Shown: piece after piece, positions 56,701 to 64,000 of the stretch
Layout of the letters: each line of letters begins with the position of its first letter
Position numbering within the stretch: the stretch's first letter is position 1
Origin: Oopsacas minuta
Lineage: Eukaryota; Porifera; Hexactinellida; Lyssacinosida; Leucopsacidae
Assembly (NCBI GenBank): GCA_024704765.1
Contig: JAKMXF010000321.1
Span: 1,116,001-1,180,000 of the forward strand
DNA: 64,000 nucleotides
Direction: 5' to 3'
Notes under the pieces: generated by a model
What the model was told of the DNA's origin: nothing
Seen by the model: only the letters and a program-made list of their open reading frames with translations
Databases searched by the model: none
Program-made: the position numbers and the translations under genes

Positions 56701-59700
56701 GATGGTTTTGAGAGTTTTCGCTGGACGTGACTTCCTCAAATTCTCTTGGATTCAACAAGATCCAAGAGCGAGAGAAGTTTCCCTTGTTTTCTGAAGTCTC
56801 TGACACGTCATTCCCTATTTATGAAATTCGCTGGACTGCATCCCATCTCAAAATAACAATTGCCACATTGAACCAATCCCTGTTTGTAGCAACCAACTGT
56901 CTTCTTCCAGTATCAAGTTGAGCCTATATGTCTTTTTCAATCGTTTCAAAAAATCATTCCATCTAGCAAGTGTAAACGTTGTAAACGTTTCTTACTCAAT
57001 AGAGATAAGTAAGATAACTCATTATGTATTTCAGTTTCAAGTATGCTCAGTAGCGGATTAACCATGGTGCCAAAAGAGTCTTGGCACCCAGCCTCGACTT
57101 TTAACCGGCCTCGCGGTCTTAGCATATATGGATGAAATTTTCCTGTTTGTTAATAGGACATTCTTATTTAGATTTCGGATTTACCTCAAAAATTATAAAT
57201 TTCTTAATTTTCTATGCCTAGAGACCCTAGTCTATATGTATATACATAGCCTACTAAATATAAGGCCTAACAGTAAAAGTACCAGGGATGAAGTATTAGC
57301 TGAAAGCATTTATCTACACGGTTCCTTTATTGCAGAAAAATGCATTTTTGGCTGAATAAATGTATTACATTTTTGTAGAACATCAAACTTTACACAAATA
57401 AATGGTAAAAACTTTTAGGAATGTGTAAAAATATGTCTCTAGCAAGTATTTATTTAGCAAAATATTTTATTCTTTGATGCCTTGTAGAACGTTAAATATT
57501 GCATTTATCAACTCAAAGTGAATAAATGAAATGATCTATAGATCCTTTTATACAAAATGTCAAAAATTTGTCATTCAAAAGTTGGCTCGTTGTTGAGTTA
57601 AGGTAGAGACCATGGATGACAAGTTTTTATGAATATTCAATTATAACTCGAGAATCATTAAAATTATCGTAAAATCAGGATAGGCAATTTATACTATTTA
57701 CCCAACTTCCCATACCTTTGCAATACATTTTGATATGAAATAATTGAAGAGTATTGCAGAATATTGAAAATGACCATATATGGGCATCGTCACATTGGTG
57801 AGAGATATCATATCAAAATGTATTGCAAAGGTATGGGAAGTTGGGTAAATAGTATAAATTGCCTATCCTGATTTTACGATAATTTTAATGATTCTCGAGT
57901 TATAATTGAATATTCATAAAAACTTGTCATCCATGGTCTCTACCTTAACTCAACAACGAGCCAACTTTTGAATGACAAATTTTTGACATTTTGTATAAAA
58001 GGATCTATAGATCATTTCATTTATTCACTTTGAGTTGATAAATGCAATATTTAACGTTCTACAAGGCATCAAAGAATAAAATATTTTGCTAAATAAATAC
58101 TTGCTAGAGACATATTTTTACACATTCCTAAAAGTTTTTACCATTTATTTGTGTAAAGTTTGATGTTCTACAAAAATGTAATACATTTATTCAGCCAAAA
58201 ATGCATTTTTCTGCAATAAAGGAACCGTGTAGATAAATGCTTTCAGCTAATACTTCATCCCTGGTACTTTTACTGTTAGGCCTTATATTTAGTAGGCTAT
58301 GGTATATACTATACATATATATATTATACTTAGTTTATTAATTGGACAGTTATCTTACTTTCTTCTCATATCCTAAGACATTTAGCATCAGTGGCGTAGC
58401 ACTGCTTCAAAAAGTGGTCCGGCTAGAAATAGAAACAAACCTTGGATGTATGGTCCAATAAATGTACACTAAAAGCATTGAGAAGTAATTAATGAAAATA
58501 TAAAGTAGTCTCATAGTAGAAACACTAGATTACATGTCCTGTTTTGAAAACGTACCAAAAACCGTCATTCGGTATTCAGTGCTCGAAATTGATTGACCAT
58601 AAATGGAAATATATAACGATTAACATCTTAGAAAACTATTTACATACTTTGGATACGATAGTGCGAAGTAATAATTCATCAAAACATGAAAAGTCATGGT
58701 CTGCTAAAAACCGGCCAGTAAATTCTACCCAAAAAGGGTCTGGTTTTGTGCCGGACCTACTCCTATACCTATGAGCATATACATATCAATGCGAAAATTC
58801 AAGGGAGGTGCTGAAAAAGAAAGCTTTCTTTATTAGTGTTAATTTTTCTGAATTATATTTGATTATGATGACTGTTTTTAATGAATGGAGGCTAAAAATA
58901 ACAGCCTCACAATCCTACTGGCCGCCCGGCCTCACAGGCCCTTAATCCGCCCCTGCGTATGCTATAGCGAATTCAAGATTTTAGTGGATAAACTGTGATC
59001 GTCCGAATCAGTTCGTCATAAGATTGTTCCATTGTAAGTAGTTTCTCATCAATTCCCAATCAGAATATTGTACAAAGTCTTGATCGTGAGGGCTAGTCAT
59101 AACGCTTCTACCTTGTGATTTCATTCTCTAAATCAAAATATTGATGTTAAGGGATGAAAAATACTTAAATTTTCAATGTCCCCAACTATAATTTTCCCTA
59201 ATCATATACCTAATGACAAATGGAGTGTCCCGGCCTCCTGAATATACCCTATACTAACCTTTACAAAGATATTATAAATTGTACGTAGATTAGCAAACAT
59301 TAGCAATCAGTTATTTGACCTAATTCTATTATTAATTTAGGAGAAGTTTCTGCACAAACTAGTTTCTTCGATTCAAATGACAGTGGACAATACCCAGACG
59401 ATCCTAAATTCAAACCTCTAAAAGAATCATTATTACATAAATTGATAGATTGTCAAGATCAAGAATTGAAGTACCATCCTCTAGTCAGTATAATTGTAGA
59501 CAAGAAGTTACGCTTCTACCGCTGGTGGTATGTAATTTCATTCTTTTTCTACCTTTTTTTCCTTATTTGCCTAGCTTACGCACTAGTTCAAGCTTCTACC
59601 GTGTGTGACTCAAATATTTGGCTTTATCAGAACCCAGCAGACTGGGTTAGGGGAGGTTGCGAAATAATTTGTCTGCTTTATTTTATTTTCTTCTTATTTA

Positions 59701-62692
59701 ACGAAGCAGTGGAATTTATTATAGAATGGACACAGATATACGAAGAAAACAAAGATAAATGTGAAGAAAGTCAATTAACTATAAAATATATTAGCGATGC
59801 AACAAGTGGCGGAGACAAAACATGTCTATCTATATTCTTCGTACAATGGAAAAATATCCTTGGTCTCTTTCATAAATTAGATGTAAAGCTGAAATATTTT
59901 TTCAGTGCATTCCCGGAGTATTTTGATGGTGTTTATAACTTTATCGATTGGTTAGGAATTGTTTCTTTCATCGTCTTAATTTTCCTGAGAGCAACTAGCG
60001 TCTATATACAGTGGTCGTTTGCTGGACTCACTTTTATCTTTTTCAGCCTTTCGCTCTTCAAATATACTCGTATATCTCCAGCATTAGGTGCATACGTGAG
60101 TGGCGTATTCAAGATATTTGTAATAGATATTCCTCGTTTCTTCGTAATTATTTTTGTAATCTTGATTGCGTATATCGGTGGTATTCACTTAGCAGCGAGA
60201 CAGCAGCCAACATCCACCCAGAGCATATGTTCGAACCCGCCTTATCAAGTTTGTAACAACACTCAATCTGAATTCTTTTGGTTCAATCGAGAATTGACTT
60301 GCTTGTATGATCTGAGGAGACCTCTGCTGTCTGGAGTGATTTTCATGTTGGATGGCGGCCCAGGAAATCATGTAGAGGACATCTTACAAGATAATTTCTT
60401 TTTTACTATTGTATATTTAGGATTTTCCTTCACAATAATCGTTGTCATGTTGAATATTTTAATTGCACAACTATCTGAAACTTATGGCGAAATTATCAAA
60501 GAAAATACTTATCATTATAAGATTGCCCTGGTTGTTACTTTGGAGCTTAAATCTAATCTTGCTTTTTGGTTTGGCAAACGATTCAGAAAATTCACAGCAA
60601 TTGAATCATTAATTATACCTCTTTCGCGCTGGAACACACTCAAAGATGGTGAGTTTAATTAAATATTGTGTACACAAAATCTATAGAAAGATTGTTATTC
60701 TGTTGTCTTTGCCTTGATATTCGATAAGCGCCATTTAGCTTGTCTATATAATAAATCGTTAGTCCTTTAACATAATAATATGAGTGTGAAGTTAGCGCAG
60801 GATTCTACACACTTTAAATTTTATGCCATTCCAATTTTTTGATTTGGTTAAACGTACAGAACAAATTGAAGACATACGGACGTTTATGAATATCCGAAAT
60901 AATTACCTTCAAATTTTAGGACAAAATGTTTTGTAGTTTTTTTTCAAAATTGAAATTTCTACTAATTACACATGTTTCAGGACGTTGGACGTTGTTAGTT
61001 ACGACAAAATTTTGTGCATTTATGTTAACATTCTTGTGAGGCATAGTTTTTCAACTAATTTTGAGTTGCGATCTGATTCTATACTATCTTTCATTTACAT
61101 TTATACTAAATTGCTTACTAGCCCTTGCTAGCTAGTTGCACGACAGCTTAGTGCCTCAGGTTAGCTGAAGTAGAAATAAATTAAATAGATAAATTTCTTG
61201 ATGGTTTAGGTCGCGCGCGACCAGATACTATACTCGGCACTACTTGCCTCGAGGATAATTTTTCCGGAATTTTTTGTTATATTCACCATGGTCCATCCAA
61301 ATTGCATTCAATGGCCTTCTGTGATGACCACTGGAGATACTGTCGCTTTTGGTTAGTAATCTCGGCACTTCGTGCCTCGGGTATTAAGGAATTCTTAAAT
61401 TTGAAAATTTGGATTTTTTGGTACAGTCATGATGACATAATATTCCCATGAAGAGTTAGCTTTTGGTAAGAATCATGACGTCTCAAAAATTGTCCCATTA
61501 TGTGGTACCTGTGATTCATATTTCAAACTTCTCTCATGTATATTGGCTGAGCCGTGGTTAATAATGTGATTGTTCGAAATCCAAAAAGGTGACAATGACA
61601 TCATAATTTCGTTGTGTGAGTTTTCGTCCAAGACTCGAACATGTCCGAACCAGGCCCAAAATACCCCTGTATGCCAAAACTCAACTTTGGGGTCCTCTAG
61701 TTTCTTCAATCAATTCTGGACAGACAAACATATATACAGGCAGCCCTCGGATTTCGTGGGAGTTAGGTTCCTGAGAATTGTCTCGAATGGCAGAATTACG
61801 AACGGCAAGACGTTAGTTCATGAGGATAGTGTAGTTATGTTCCTAGTTTACAAAATGACCACCAATATGTGATTCTATGTATGATCGGCCTGTATACACA
61901 TATATAAATTCATTGCGTGTTAATCATATAGATTAGTGAACGACCGAAATTTATTTATATTTTAACAATTCTCAGACAGTAACCAATGAAAACTTATCAA
62001 GAGTGATAAATATACATTAGATGTACTCATTCTAAATAGTCTTTCGATTGGCAATCCATTGATTTATGTAATTGAAAATAGAATAATTAAGATACAATAA
62101 TTATTACGAGCCGTTTCGCTTGCATATATCTGTTGATCCCTAGTCTCTAGCATTTTACTTAGAAATGTATACGAATATGATTAATCACCTAAAAGGTATG
62201 AAAATATACACATCAGATATAAATCCCAAATTTCGAGTCTTAACCGACTTCGGCCGAAGTGTTTCATTCCTAACGAAAGGAAAACGATAGTTTGCCAGTT
62301 CGTTTTAACCAATTCCGTACCAAAATCCAGATTTCAGCACCTTTTTGACGTCATAAAATGACACATTAACTCAAATATTCGCTATCTCAACTTTGATTTC
62401 CCTGAGCTTCGAGTTACTGGATATTGACAGTATCTATTTGGCTAATTATTACTAATGTAAATATTTCTTAGATAGTCCCAATCGCAATGTGGATCAAGTG
62501 GCATTGGATACAAATAAAGATTTAAACAAATCTACAAAAATGATAGAAATAGAATTCGAAAAAGCTACTAAAACTAATGAAGAGCTCAACCATAAAATCG
62601 ACGAACTTACTGACAACATGTCTGTTATCGATGATAGGTTAGACAGCTTTGAACAGAAAATTAATAAAGTTATTGAGTTATTGAATAAATAG
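44792..62692 (+). CDS. Ankyrin-repeat TRP-type cation channel, seven coding exons
   Basis: Exons: 44792-45109, 46274-46314, 48939-49300, 49747-49950, 51454-52599, 59341-60648 and 62472-62692. Phases agree at all six junctions and the joined frame is 1199 residues. In-frame TAA 44783-44785 precedes ATG 44792. The N-terminus (about 120 residues) has no domain. Residues from about 120 to 650 hold a dozen or so ankyrin repeats (DSLLHYASRVGSAECLKYLL, TALHLCS, TLLHVAIREGRKDIVRMLLD). Six membrane segments lie near 752-774, 797-816, 889-909, 915-931, 955-974 and 1043-1067, with a pore loop near 1017-1033. The last exon is a coiled coil. This layout is that of TRPA channels: tetrameric plasma-membrane cation channels for heat, irritants or touch. 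The S6 word LNILIAQLSETYGE differs from TRPA1, so the subfamily is left open. Confidence 0.85.
45110..46273 (+). other. Channel intron 1
   Basis: 1164 bp, GTATAT...TTCTAG. It contains the CACTG-ended foldback at 45578-46199. Confidence 0.7.
45578..46199. mobile_element. CACTG-ended long-TIR element, 622 bp
   Basis: The left end CACTGTACAACAAATTTCAA is mirrored at the right by TTTATTGTACAGTG. Arms of about 140 bp share CTATAGTCAATTAGGATCTC and CCTGATTCCGAATAT. It is flanked by TAA on both sides. CACTG ends and a 3-bp duplication fit a non-autonomous CACTA (CMC)-type element. No open frame. Confidence 0.65.
46315..48938 (+). other. Channel intron 2
   Basis: 2624 bp, GTAAGT...TTATAG. It contains foldback copy B (46713-47491) and a minus-strand family D fragment (47560-47700). 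The remainder is AT-rich. Confidence 0.65.
46713..47491 (-). mobile_element. Long-TIR foldback element, copy B (779 bp)
   Basis: Reverse-oriented copy of 39080-39853, matching over its whole length. It is flanked by GGCGTA at 46707-46712 and 47492-47497. It lies in intron 2 of the channel gene. Confidence 0.85.
48939..49950 (+). CDS. Channel exons 3 and 4 (first ankyrin repeats)
   Basis: Part of the gene at 44792-62692. Exon 48939-49300 and exon 49747-49950 join across a 446-bp intron (ACAG|GTTACC ... TTAG|GGAACA) to give TTTGNTALHLCS, which completes an ankyrin repeat across the junction. Repeats seen are DSLLHYASRVGSAECLKYLL, FNILHSAVEGGKIENIDLLL, NTALHLCSIFSKRDAIRPLL and NTLLHLAAEKSLIEFFKRIA. 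The next donor is CTTA|GTAAGT in phase 1, matching exon 5. Confidence 0.85.
49951..51453 (+). other. Channel intron 4
   Basis: 1503 bp. Minus-strand fragments of repeat families C (51190-51340) and D (51362-51420) lie at its end. Open frames at 50227-50991 show no domain. Confidence 0.6.
51454..52599 (+). CDS. Channel exon 5 (main ankyrin block)
   Basis: Part of the gene at 44792-62692. 382 codons, nearly all ankyrin repeats, for example FSPLKIAAKRGNVIVLEALL, TIIHSAAYGGHAKVVEYLL, TPLYQSITQGHNSVAKTLLH and TPLMLAAERDFADYIPLIMA, ending in a linker VINRSVTVNENK. It starts after TTTAG (51451-51453) and ends at AAAG|GTAAGT. It is uninterrupted and in frame with both neighbours. Confidence 0.88.
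52977..54215. mobile_element. Diverged member of the foldback group, with nested pogo-like insertion
   Basis: The left end CATGGCCTACTAAAAGACGG and the right end in inverse, AATGGGCTACTAAAATACA, continue into matching arms ('AGTAAAAATAAGAGTC' against 'AGCAAAAAGTAAGAGTC', and 'ATAATTCTCATAA'). Further inside, 'CGGCTACCCTCCATCAAGTTTA' and its inverse correspond to the 'CGGCCATCTTTCATCTCGTTTA' block of copies A and B. The flanks CTGGTG and CCGGTG differ at one of six positions. Confidence 0.7.
53300..53840. mobile_element. Tigger/pogo-like sequences nested in the foldback element
   Basis: ATTAAGCGGAGTTGACTGTA occurs at about 53361 and again at 53821. The inverse GAACTCCGCTTAAT is at 53310. These are standard Tigger-type termini (CAGTCAACTCCGCTTAAT in inverse). 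They probably represent a 70-bp mini-element plus the right end of a second copy. Confidence 0.55.
54216..55539. other. Intronic sequence with a family C fragment
   Basis: 54250-54340 contains 'CAGCTAAATTTCTTAGTGCT' and 'GGTGGCTACGCGAT', as at 51210-51245. The rest is AT-rich without recognised features. Confidence 0.4.
55540..55805 (-). repeat. Interspersed repeat family D, minus copy
   Basis: The reverse complement matches 36936-37245: GATTTATCGTGTGATAAATC, AAATCTCTAGCATCATTTGA, TTCTAGATTTCGCA and CATCGTCCATGCCATTATGG. Confidence 0.65.
56000..56940 (-). pseudogene. hAT-type transposase remnant (DUF4371/ZMYM-like)
   Basis: Minus-strand fragments include IKHKQLSICVRYW (near 56570), TEEFLTS (near 56500) and ISRYFYQFIDTILEEMNSRF (near 56140-56200). 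In DUF4371/ZMYM-type hAT relatives these occur in the same order. Many stops and frame changes break it. Confidence 0.55.
57245..58302. mobile_element. 1058-bp near-perfect palindrome (foldback element)
   Basis: Arms 57245-57737 and 57808-58302 appear identical in inverse wherever I compared them, separated by about 70 nt. Ends are CATAGCCTACTAAATATAAG and its inverse plus a final G. It is flanked by TATATA at 57239-57244 and 58303-58308. There are no open frames of note. It lies in intron 5 of the channel gene. Confidence 0.9.
58303..59340. other. End of channel intron 5
   Basis: AT-rich. 'CATCAGTGGCGTAGCACTG' near 58387 and 'GGCCCTTAATCCGCCCCTGCG' near 58938 are words often found at hAT/Chapaev-like termini. 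No gene was recognised. Confidence 0.4.
59341..60648 (+). CDS. Channel exon 6 (six membrane segments and pore)
   Basis: Part of the gene at 44792-62692. 436 codons: pre-S1 acidic linker (SFFDSNDSGQYPDD), S1 WWYVISFFFYLFFLICLAYA, S2 CEIICLLYFIFFLFNEAV, S3 WLGIVSFIVLIFL, S4 FAGLTFIFFSLSLFKY with few positive charges, and S5 FFVIIFVILIAYIGGIHLAA. A cysteine-bearing extracellular stretch (three Cys and an NNT sequon) follows. Then come pore VIFMLDGGPGN and S6 FSFTIIVVMLNILIAQLSE. The donor is GATG|GTGAGT. Confidence 0.88.
61190..61736 (-). repeat. Interspersed repeat family C, copy 2
   Basis: Reverse complement of 31290-31760, sharing 'GGTACCTGTGATTCATATTT', 'CGAACATGTCCGAACCAGGC', 'CAAAATACCCCTGTATGCC' and 'GGGGTCCTCTAGTTTCTT'. 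Confidence 0.65.
61737..61892. mobile_element. Pogo-like MITE, 156 bp
   Basis: CAGGCAGCCCTCGGATTTCG follows TA; the right end is GATCGGCCTG before TA. The left terminus is a recognisable Tigger/pogo word, but only about 5-6 bp match at the ends, so the right boundary is tentative. Confidence 0.45.
62472..62692 (+). CDS. Channel exon 7 (C-terminal coiled coil)
   Basis: Part of the gene at 44792-62692. After CTTAG, 73 codons to TAG 62690-62692. Heptad-like spacing runs through KSTKMIEIEFEKATKTNEEL, KIDELTDNMSVIDDRLDSF and EQKINKVIELLNK. A C-terminal coiled coil assembles TRPA1 tetramers, and the same role is likely here. Confidence 0.8.
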
Positions 62693-64000
62693 ATTTTTCT
62701 ATTATTCAAACAAATTGTAAATCTATGTGTAGATAGAGTATATTATGTATTTCGAGGATTTATAGATAAATTTATATACTTGTGTGTAGATATATATACT
62801 TTGTACGTATATGCATTTAGGCTATAGATTTTCAGGTAGTAGAATTATGTGCATTTATTGAACTTTTCTTATCAATTATTGTATATTTTTGCTACTAAAC
62901 TGTTCGTATTTTGTTCATTTACTAAGGATAGTACTTAAGGTTCCAATCAAATCCAATCGATCATATTTTCGATTACCTATTGCTATATTTTCTTGGGAGT
63001 GGATTCTCGATTAGATTCTTTTTTCATTAATTGGGTTACAATCGATGGAATTTCATTTATTGTTTTTAAAATATTGTCCAACTTAAGCGTACTTGTTACC
63101 CCTCTATACGTATAATCGTATATATAGCAGTTAAGAGCAAGCTTCTACGTATCTTTTGAGATTTGGTTGATTTGTTTTCTTTATATTTATGAAAACAACA
63201 ATAATTTGATAATGTGAAATTCGGTTTGTAACACAGTGCGGCGAAGGTGTAGCTGTTGAGGGCAGATTATACTTATATTTTGAGATTGGACTTATTGATT
63301 TACTTTATATTCAAAAATCAGTGCTTTTTTAGAACAATATATCTTAATCTTTTAGGACAAATTCCAGCTATTGTTGCATTGGTATAATACTGTCTTTGTA
63401 AAGCTTCACTATATCACTTGGCGAACAAAGGGCGGTCTAGACCCTCCGACACCGCTTATGAAATTCAATGCGATCCGACCTGCCTGTCTATCAGTCGGCA
63501 GGTCAATTTAAAGCAAATGTAGATCATTTACGCAGGGATCTTAATAATTATACTTGTAGAAATTAAAATCAATAATGAATACTGGCCATATCACAAGTAC
63601 AATAGGCCTTATCTCGAGGTTAAAATTCTTAAGGTCAAAATGGTCATAGGTCGACATGCCGGTTAATCTGACATCAATGTTGGGTGGCTATACTTTAATT
63701 TCGGCCCAATTTAAAATGATGTAGGAATCTCACATTAGTGTATTAGGGTTCAATAATAATAGAATTATATTACACTAATCGACTTTTTACTCGATCAGCG
63801 CTCACGCATAACCAGCCAGTCCTAACTTTATATGTATGGTGTTACAATTTGTTAATCTAGGCATACTCTATTATCATATCCAGACAGGGGGCATATATAG
63901 TTTGGAGCTCCTCAATGTCTAAAAGATATTCGTTGAAGCAGTACAAAACATGAAACTAGTAGCACCAGCTTCGGTAATATATAAATGATCAGGTATGGAA
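62693..64000. other. Downstream of the channel gene; family B fragment, no further gene
   Basis: 3' UTR-like AT-rich sequence to about 63000. A minus-strand family B fragment is at 63110-63240 (AGCAGTTAAGAGCAAGCTTC, AAAACAACAATAATTTG). No coding sequence was recognised to the window end. Confidence 0.4.

Larger units (their letters stand above)
52600..59340 (+). other. Channel intron 5, 6.7 kb
   Basis: Holds a diverged foldback element (52977-54215), a family D copy, a family C fragment, a hAT remnant (minus) and the 1058-bp palindrome. No independent gene was recognised. Confidence 0.7.
60649..62471 (+). other. Channel intron 6
   Basis: 1823 bp, containing a minus-strand family C repeat (61190-61740) and a pogo-like MITE (61737-61892). 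Confidence 0.65.

Noticed and set aside
57128-57355. 75-codon frame entering the palindrome
   Set aside because: Crosses the boundary of the foldback element and has no homology.
60011-60256. 81-codon frame inside channel exon 6
   Set aside because: Alternative-frame shadow of the coding exon for the pore region.
1-64000. tRNA, rRNA or snRNA genes
   Set aside because: No convincing cloverleaf, A/B box pair or conserved rRNA/snRNA word was noticed by eye. A covariance-model scan (tRNAscan-SE, Infernal) would be needed to exclude them.

Overview
The window is AT-rich eukaryotic DNA: split genes with GT/AG introns, long transposon-filled introns and intergenic space, and many Tc1/mariner, pogo-like, hAT, MULE and LINE remnants. 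The gene set (an ICAP-1 homologue, an NF-YB-like factor, a WSCD-type sulfotransferase, an ankyrin TRP channel) is metazoan. The gene structures and transposon load suggest an arthropod, possibly a copepod crustacean. The species is inference; nothing here is diagnostic.

Layout. 1-2.5 kb: an internally deleted zinc-finger transposon copy, then two 3'-terminal exons of a gene resembling the C-terminus of YAP/Yorkie. 2.5-10 kb: repeats only (hAT and foldback MITEs, a LINE remnant, a pogo-type MITE, a PHD-finger/reverse-transcriptase retroelement on the minus strand). 10.5-11.7 kb: a damaged mariner. 12.3-14.4 kb: a two-exon ITGB1BP1 (ICAP-1) homologue whose stop codon lies in an 8-bp tandem repeat. 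16.7-17.5 kb: MULE remnant (minus). 18.5-19.3 kb: an intronless, very divergent NF-YB-like gene (minus). 20.3-22 kb: a nearly full-length but broken zinc-finger/RNase-H-like element. 24.4-25.4 kb: a beta-propeller-like ORF (minus). 29.5-37.7 kb: a three-exon sulfotransferase gene whose 6.7-kb second intron holds a DD37D Tc1-like element and a complete-ended mariner. 44.8-62.7 kb: a seven-exon, 1199-residue ankyrin-repeat TRP-type channel whose introns carry several foldback elements.

The splice models for the channel, the sulfotransferase and ICAP-1 were built by hand. In each, splice phases agree across every junction and the joined reading frames stay open. No operon-like organisation is evident and the genes look functionally unrelated.

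The most unusual content is a group of long-inverted-repeat elements sharing a CATAG-N-CTAC-type terminus and an apparent 6-bp target duplication (39080-39853, 46713-47491, 57245-58302, and a diverged one at 52977-54215). One of them is a 1058-bp palindrome with essentially identical ~494-bp arms inside a channel intron.
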